DNA from: Arthrobotrys musiformis
Taxonomy: Eukaryota; Ascomycota; Orbiliomycetes; Orbiliales; Orbiliaceae
Length of the DNA stretch: 64,000 bases
NCBI GenBank assembly: GCA_036971715.1
Contig: JAVHJL010000002.1
Coordinates: 32,501 to 96,500, forward strand
Reading direction: 5' to 3'
The position numbers and the translations under genes were made by a program. The notes beneath the pieces were generated by a model. It saw only the letters and a program-made list of their open reading frames with translations. It was not told the origin of the DNA and did no database searches. Within the stretch, counting starts at the first letter, position 1; each line of letters begins with the position of its first letter. This document shows, piece by piece, positions 59,891-64,000 of this stretch.

Positions 59891-60075
59891 TTTTAATTTT
59901 TTAAATTTTTTTTTATAATACCAAGCTTTTCCATCCGATGGAGGGGTTTCCATTAAATGGAAGGTTCTCCATCCTACGAAAGGGCTTCCATCCGGAAGGC
60001 AGGTTTCCATCCTGCCATCCTGCCCATCCTGGGTCAAACACCACACAAAAAAAAATGTGTTTTTTTCCTGATGTA
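59691..60075 (-). mobile_element. partial copy of the terminal-inverted-repeat element
   Basis: Reverse complement of about 25279-25669: the same gaattctatagaattctata repeat, the (ATT)n run, the ccatcc/ggatgg block and the terminus gtgtttttttcctgatg. It is truncated at 59690 by the chromovirus LTR. The 78-codon minus frame and 60-codon plus frame here are the same artefacts as at 25229-25546. Confidence 0.85.
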
Positions 60076-63000
60076 TTCAAAATTTATAGCTATGTAATAA
60101 TATTTCTAAAAAAATATTAACGTTGTACTAAGTAATTCGGATTTTTTTAAAAATATTATAAAAGATTCTGGTTTTTCTGTAGATATTTTTATAAAAGATA
60201 TTTATGAGAATTTAAAATTTGTAAGTTAAATGATTTCTTCTTTTGTTTTTTATTTTTAGTAATATATATAAATATACCTTGTCGAGATATCCTTCTTTAG
60301 TATGCTAAATTACTAATAACTGATATTTTACTTATAGGTTATATTATTTAAATAATATATATTAATATATTATTAGTAGCTCTAATATATCATATAGAAT
60401 AAGAAATACTTCTTTGATCTTTAAAAGAGTTAAAGGAGTATTAAAATAAAAAATATTATTGGTATTTAACAAACTATATATGTAGCTAAAAATATAAATA
60501 AGTAAAAATCATAAAATAATAATTTTTTCTAAAATAATACTAATCTTAGATTTTTCTAAACTATCCACATTTTTTCTTTAGCTCTGCAGTACCTTATTAA
60601 ACAAATATTCTAAATTACCTTAAAAAAGACTAGATAAATTTAGGAAAAATATTTTCCTTTAATTACTAAAAATCATCTTCTAAACCGTAAAATTAAAACT
60701 ATTAAATAAAATATTCATTATTTTTATTAAATTTTTTAAGGATTTTTTGATATTATATTTAATAAAATCATCATATTCTATCTTAATATCATTTAAATCT
60801 TTTCGAAGTCCTAAGAAGACTAATTCAAAAACTGATATATAAAATATATAGTAAATTCTTAAAAATCTAAATATATCTAGTTTATATTAGTATTTTCTAA
60901 ATTGTTTCTTAATCGTGTAAGAATTAAATTTTTGATAATCGAGTTTTTTATTAAGATGCTTATTTTTTAAATTTTATATAAACAGATATATTTTATCTCC
61001 TTCTTTTAATAATAGGGTTTCTAAGTGATTTTTATCATAATAATAAACTATTTGTTTTTGGAAGAATTCAAGGTCTTTTTTAAAGATATTATAAAAATTT
61101 TTCATTTATTTTATATATTTCTCAGCTTCTGGTATAACTTCCTTCAAAAAAAGTAAAAGTAAAAAAGCCTTTAAATTTCATCTATATAATATTTTATACA
61201 AAGTATATTTAATAATATTATACTAAAATATATTATATATAAATTTTATTAAAAATAGGAAAAAAATCCAATCATTTTGGACAAAATTAAAAAAATTACG
61301 GAAATATATTTCAAAAATTTGAATAAAATATTCTAAAACTCCATTAGTCTAAAAGTAAGATTTTATCACAATATTGATTTTCAATTCTATTTAGTTTATA
61401 ATTAACTATTAGTATTTACTAATAAAGAGTAGATCTCTATTGCAAATATACTTTCATTAAATTCCATATTTAAAAAAGACATATTAATAATATATTTATT
61501 AAAATTCTTTAGTTCCTCATTAACTATATTATAGAATAAAGATAGCAGTTTTCAAGAATTTATTAATAATAACCAATATTTTGTCATAAATAATATTAGT
61601 GAAAATATATTATACTTATAGCATTCCTTAAACAAAATTATATATAATAATTTTAAAAAATATACTAAATATATTATAAAGTTAGAATATACTATATAAC
61701 TTATATCAGTTAAATTTATTTCTATAATATATATTATAAATTTTAATATATTTTTTAATATATTTCTTTATTTAAGATTAAAAGTATGTTTTGGTAATAA
61801 ATTTTTATATTCAATCAATACCTAAGTAATTATATACTTCTAAATCATAATATTAGGTAATAATCTTTCTTTAAAGTTTTTTAATTAGAACATAAAAAAA
61901 TTTTCTGAATATAATAATTCTTTCATATAGCACATAATATTTTAATAGATTTTAAAGTCTTTTCAAGACTCTTTTTACTACTGAATCTTATTAATAACTG
62001 TTTATGAGTTTAATTCAGAATTCATCTTCAACGTAGTATTCCATAAAATTAAAAGATTTATTAATAATAATATAGATTCTTTCCTTTAATAAGATAACTT
62101 TTTTATTAGATTTTATTTTTTTTATAAGGTTAGATCATCAATTTATTATATTTACCAGGACATTTTCTTTGCCTTTAAAATAAACAATTTTTATATTATA
62201 TTTTAAGAAAAATTCCTATTAGTAAACTTATTTACAATTAAATTCTTTTATAGTTAAGAAAAAAATAAGGTTTTTATAATTTAAAAAAATTATAAAAGAT
62301 TCTTTAATTTAGAAGTAAATATGCTATTTTTTACATATTTCTATAATAATTATAAATTTTTTATTATATATAAGATATTATAATTATATAAAATCGAATT
62401 TATAAGAAAGGTATGCAATCAAATACCATTTTTTATTAAAATATTATTGTAGGAAGTATGTTTTTAAAGTAGTAATTAAAGTATTTATTTTTATTTTAGT
62501 AAAGAATTTTGGATTATATACTTTAAGAATTAAGGCAGATATAAAGACATTTTTTAAAATTTTAAAGGCTTTGAGCTTTTTTAATATAAACTTAAATTTA
62601 ACTTATTTTTTTGTGAATTTTATAAATATTGTTAATATAAAACTATACTTTTGAATAAATTATTAATAATAGTTGTAAAGTTTTAAAAATGATTATATAT
62701 TTTTGATATTTTTTGATAAAGATTATTTTTGAATGGCTTAGATTTTCTGTAAATCTATTTTAATATTATTTAGAATAATTATAGTATTAAGGAATTTACA
62801 TTTTATAATAGCAAATTTAGATTTATTTAAAGAATATTATAGATTGTTTTCTTATAAAATATTAAATATTAAGTTGATGTATATTTTATATTTTTTTATA
62901 TTTTTACTATAAATAAGGATATTATTTAAGTAAATTATATAGATAATATTAATATAGTTTTGTAGAATATGATTTATAAAAGTTTAGAAAAATGTAAAAG

Positions 63001-64000
63001 TATTAGTAAAACTAAAAAACATTATTATATACTTAAATAGTCTATAGTAGTATTTGAAAGCTGTTTTTTATTCTTTTCCAAAATTGATTTAGATATTGGC
63101 ATATATATTAATAAAATTAAATTTAATAAAGATTTTAGCTTTTATAAGCTTATTAAAAGATTTATTAATAAAGGGGAGAGGACTAGTATCTTTGATAATA
63201 ATATTGTTAAAATTTTTATAATTAATACAAATTTGTAGTTTATTATTAGATTTTAGTATAAAGAGGATAAAATATCTAGCTAGAAAATTTAAAAGTTAGA
63301 TATATCTATTACAAAAATTTTTATCAATGTATTTTTGGAGAGCAGTAATTTCTTCTTTTATATATACATATATTAGAAATAAACGAAGTTGGGTTTCTTT
63401 TTTTAAAAGTATATAATGTGTAAATTGGTTAATTTTTAATAAAGGAGTGTTTTTTAATAATAGTTCAAAGATAATTCGATTTTTGGGCTTGATTTAAAAA
63501 AGTATTTTGCTTTTTTTGGTTTGAACCAATTCTTTTGCTTTTAATAGAAAATATTGGAAAATATTTGGCTTATTTTTTAGATGATTGTTAACTTTTTTAG
63601 TTGTTATTTTTGGTAATGAGATTTAGATGGATCTTTTTTTAAAATTATTTTATTAATGGGATATCTGTTTTTTTTCATATAATTTTCTTACATCAATATT
63701 GAAAGAATTTAAGAATTTTACTTTTTTAATTAATTTTAAAATTATATTAATATAATTAAGCATATTTAATAATTAAGTTATAAAATATTTTTAAAATATT
63801 GACTAAAATATTTTTAAAATGTTTTTTAATAAAAAAGATAAAATAAATTTGATAAATAATAATTCTAAATGTTCTGATATTGAAAGCAGATATATTAATT
63901 AAATTTTCAATTTCTAAGGTGGGTAGATTAAATTATAAAATAATTTTTGGATTAATGAAAAAATCTTCAGTATTATTATTTAAAAATATGTTAAATAATA
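60076..64000 (-). pseudogene. pol relic of second-family Ty3/gypsy element, running off the window
   Basis: On the minus strand, from the right edge: early pol (63430-64000, matches 27434-28150), then reverse transcriptase with 'NNKLQICINYK' followed by 'IIIKD..PLP' (about 63235-63180) and a decayed YLDDILIYSK box (about 62960-62900, both Asp now Asn), RNase H by position (about 62.2-62.6 kb), and integrase whose C-terminal part (about 61200-60950) matches the relic at 32890-33850. No open frame remains. No LTR is seen at the 3' end, where the terminal-inverted-repeat element fragment begins. The family is distinct from family B; its LTR may be family A. Confidence 0.75.

Overview
The window looks like nuclear DNA of a filamentous ascomycete, probably a Dothideomycete-type fungus with an AT-rich/GC-equilibrated isochore genome. 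That is an inference from three things: very AT-rich blocks full of LTR retrotransposons, transition-only decay (C to T or G to A, the signature of repeat-induced point mutation, RIP), and fungal gene relics in an intervening block of normal composition. I found no gene that looks intact. The window is a graveyard in three blocks.

Block 1 (1-24.2 kb, AT-rich). Positions 1-7914 hold a RIP-degraded ribosomal DNA unit on the plus strand (upstream spacer, 18S, ITS1, 5.8S, ITS2, 28S, then a spacer with exact 34-bp tandem repeats and palindromes). Positions 7915-16491 hold a second rDNA unit in inverted orientation (28S to 18S, minus strand), so the two form a giant imperfect palindrome. Only the minus arm carries solo LTRs: four, each with a perfect 5-bp target-site duplication. 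A nested pair of Ty3/gypsy chromoviruses follows (16492-23847).

Block 2 (24.2-31.9 kb, AT-rich). A minus-strand LTR element of a second family (called LTR A here), 24235-31860, has lost most of its pol region. It contains a terminal-inverted-repeat element with microsatellites and a solo LTR of the first family (LTR B).

Block 3 (31.9-52.4 kb, near-normal GC) is bounded on the left exactly by the intact end of an LTR A copy. It contains decayed single genes: a 2OG-Fe(II) oxygenase (minus), a BTB/POZ-domain gene (plus), an OTT_1508-like deaminase with a recognisable 46-bp intron (plus), a Tc1/mariner DD34E transposase (minus) and several unrecognised coding relics. It also holds old LTR-derived pieces and a direct 430-bp duplication. 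Most stops in these relics are the TAA/TAG/TGA that RIP makes from Gln, Trp or Arg codons. Block 4 (52.4-64 kb, AT-rich) has a full-length minus-strand chromovirus (53183-59690), a fragment of the terminal-inverted-repeat element, and the pol region of a second-family element running off the window.

The most unusual signals are the inverted RIPped rDNA pair with a 125-bp un-RIPped 28S island at its centre, and a short peptide-coding segment at the LTR terminus that keeps its amino-acid sequence across divergent LTR families. LTR names A and B are labels for this window only. Coordinates of rRNA ends were placed by eye against the known conserved rRNA sequence and may be off by several bases.
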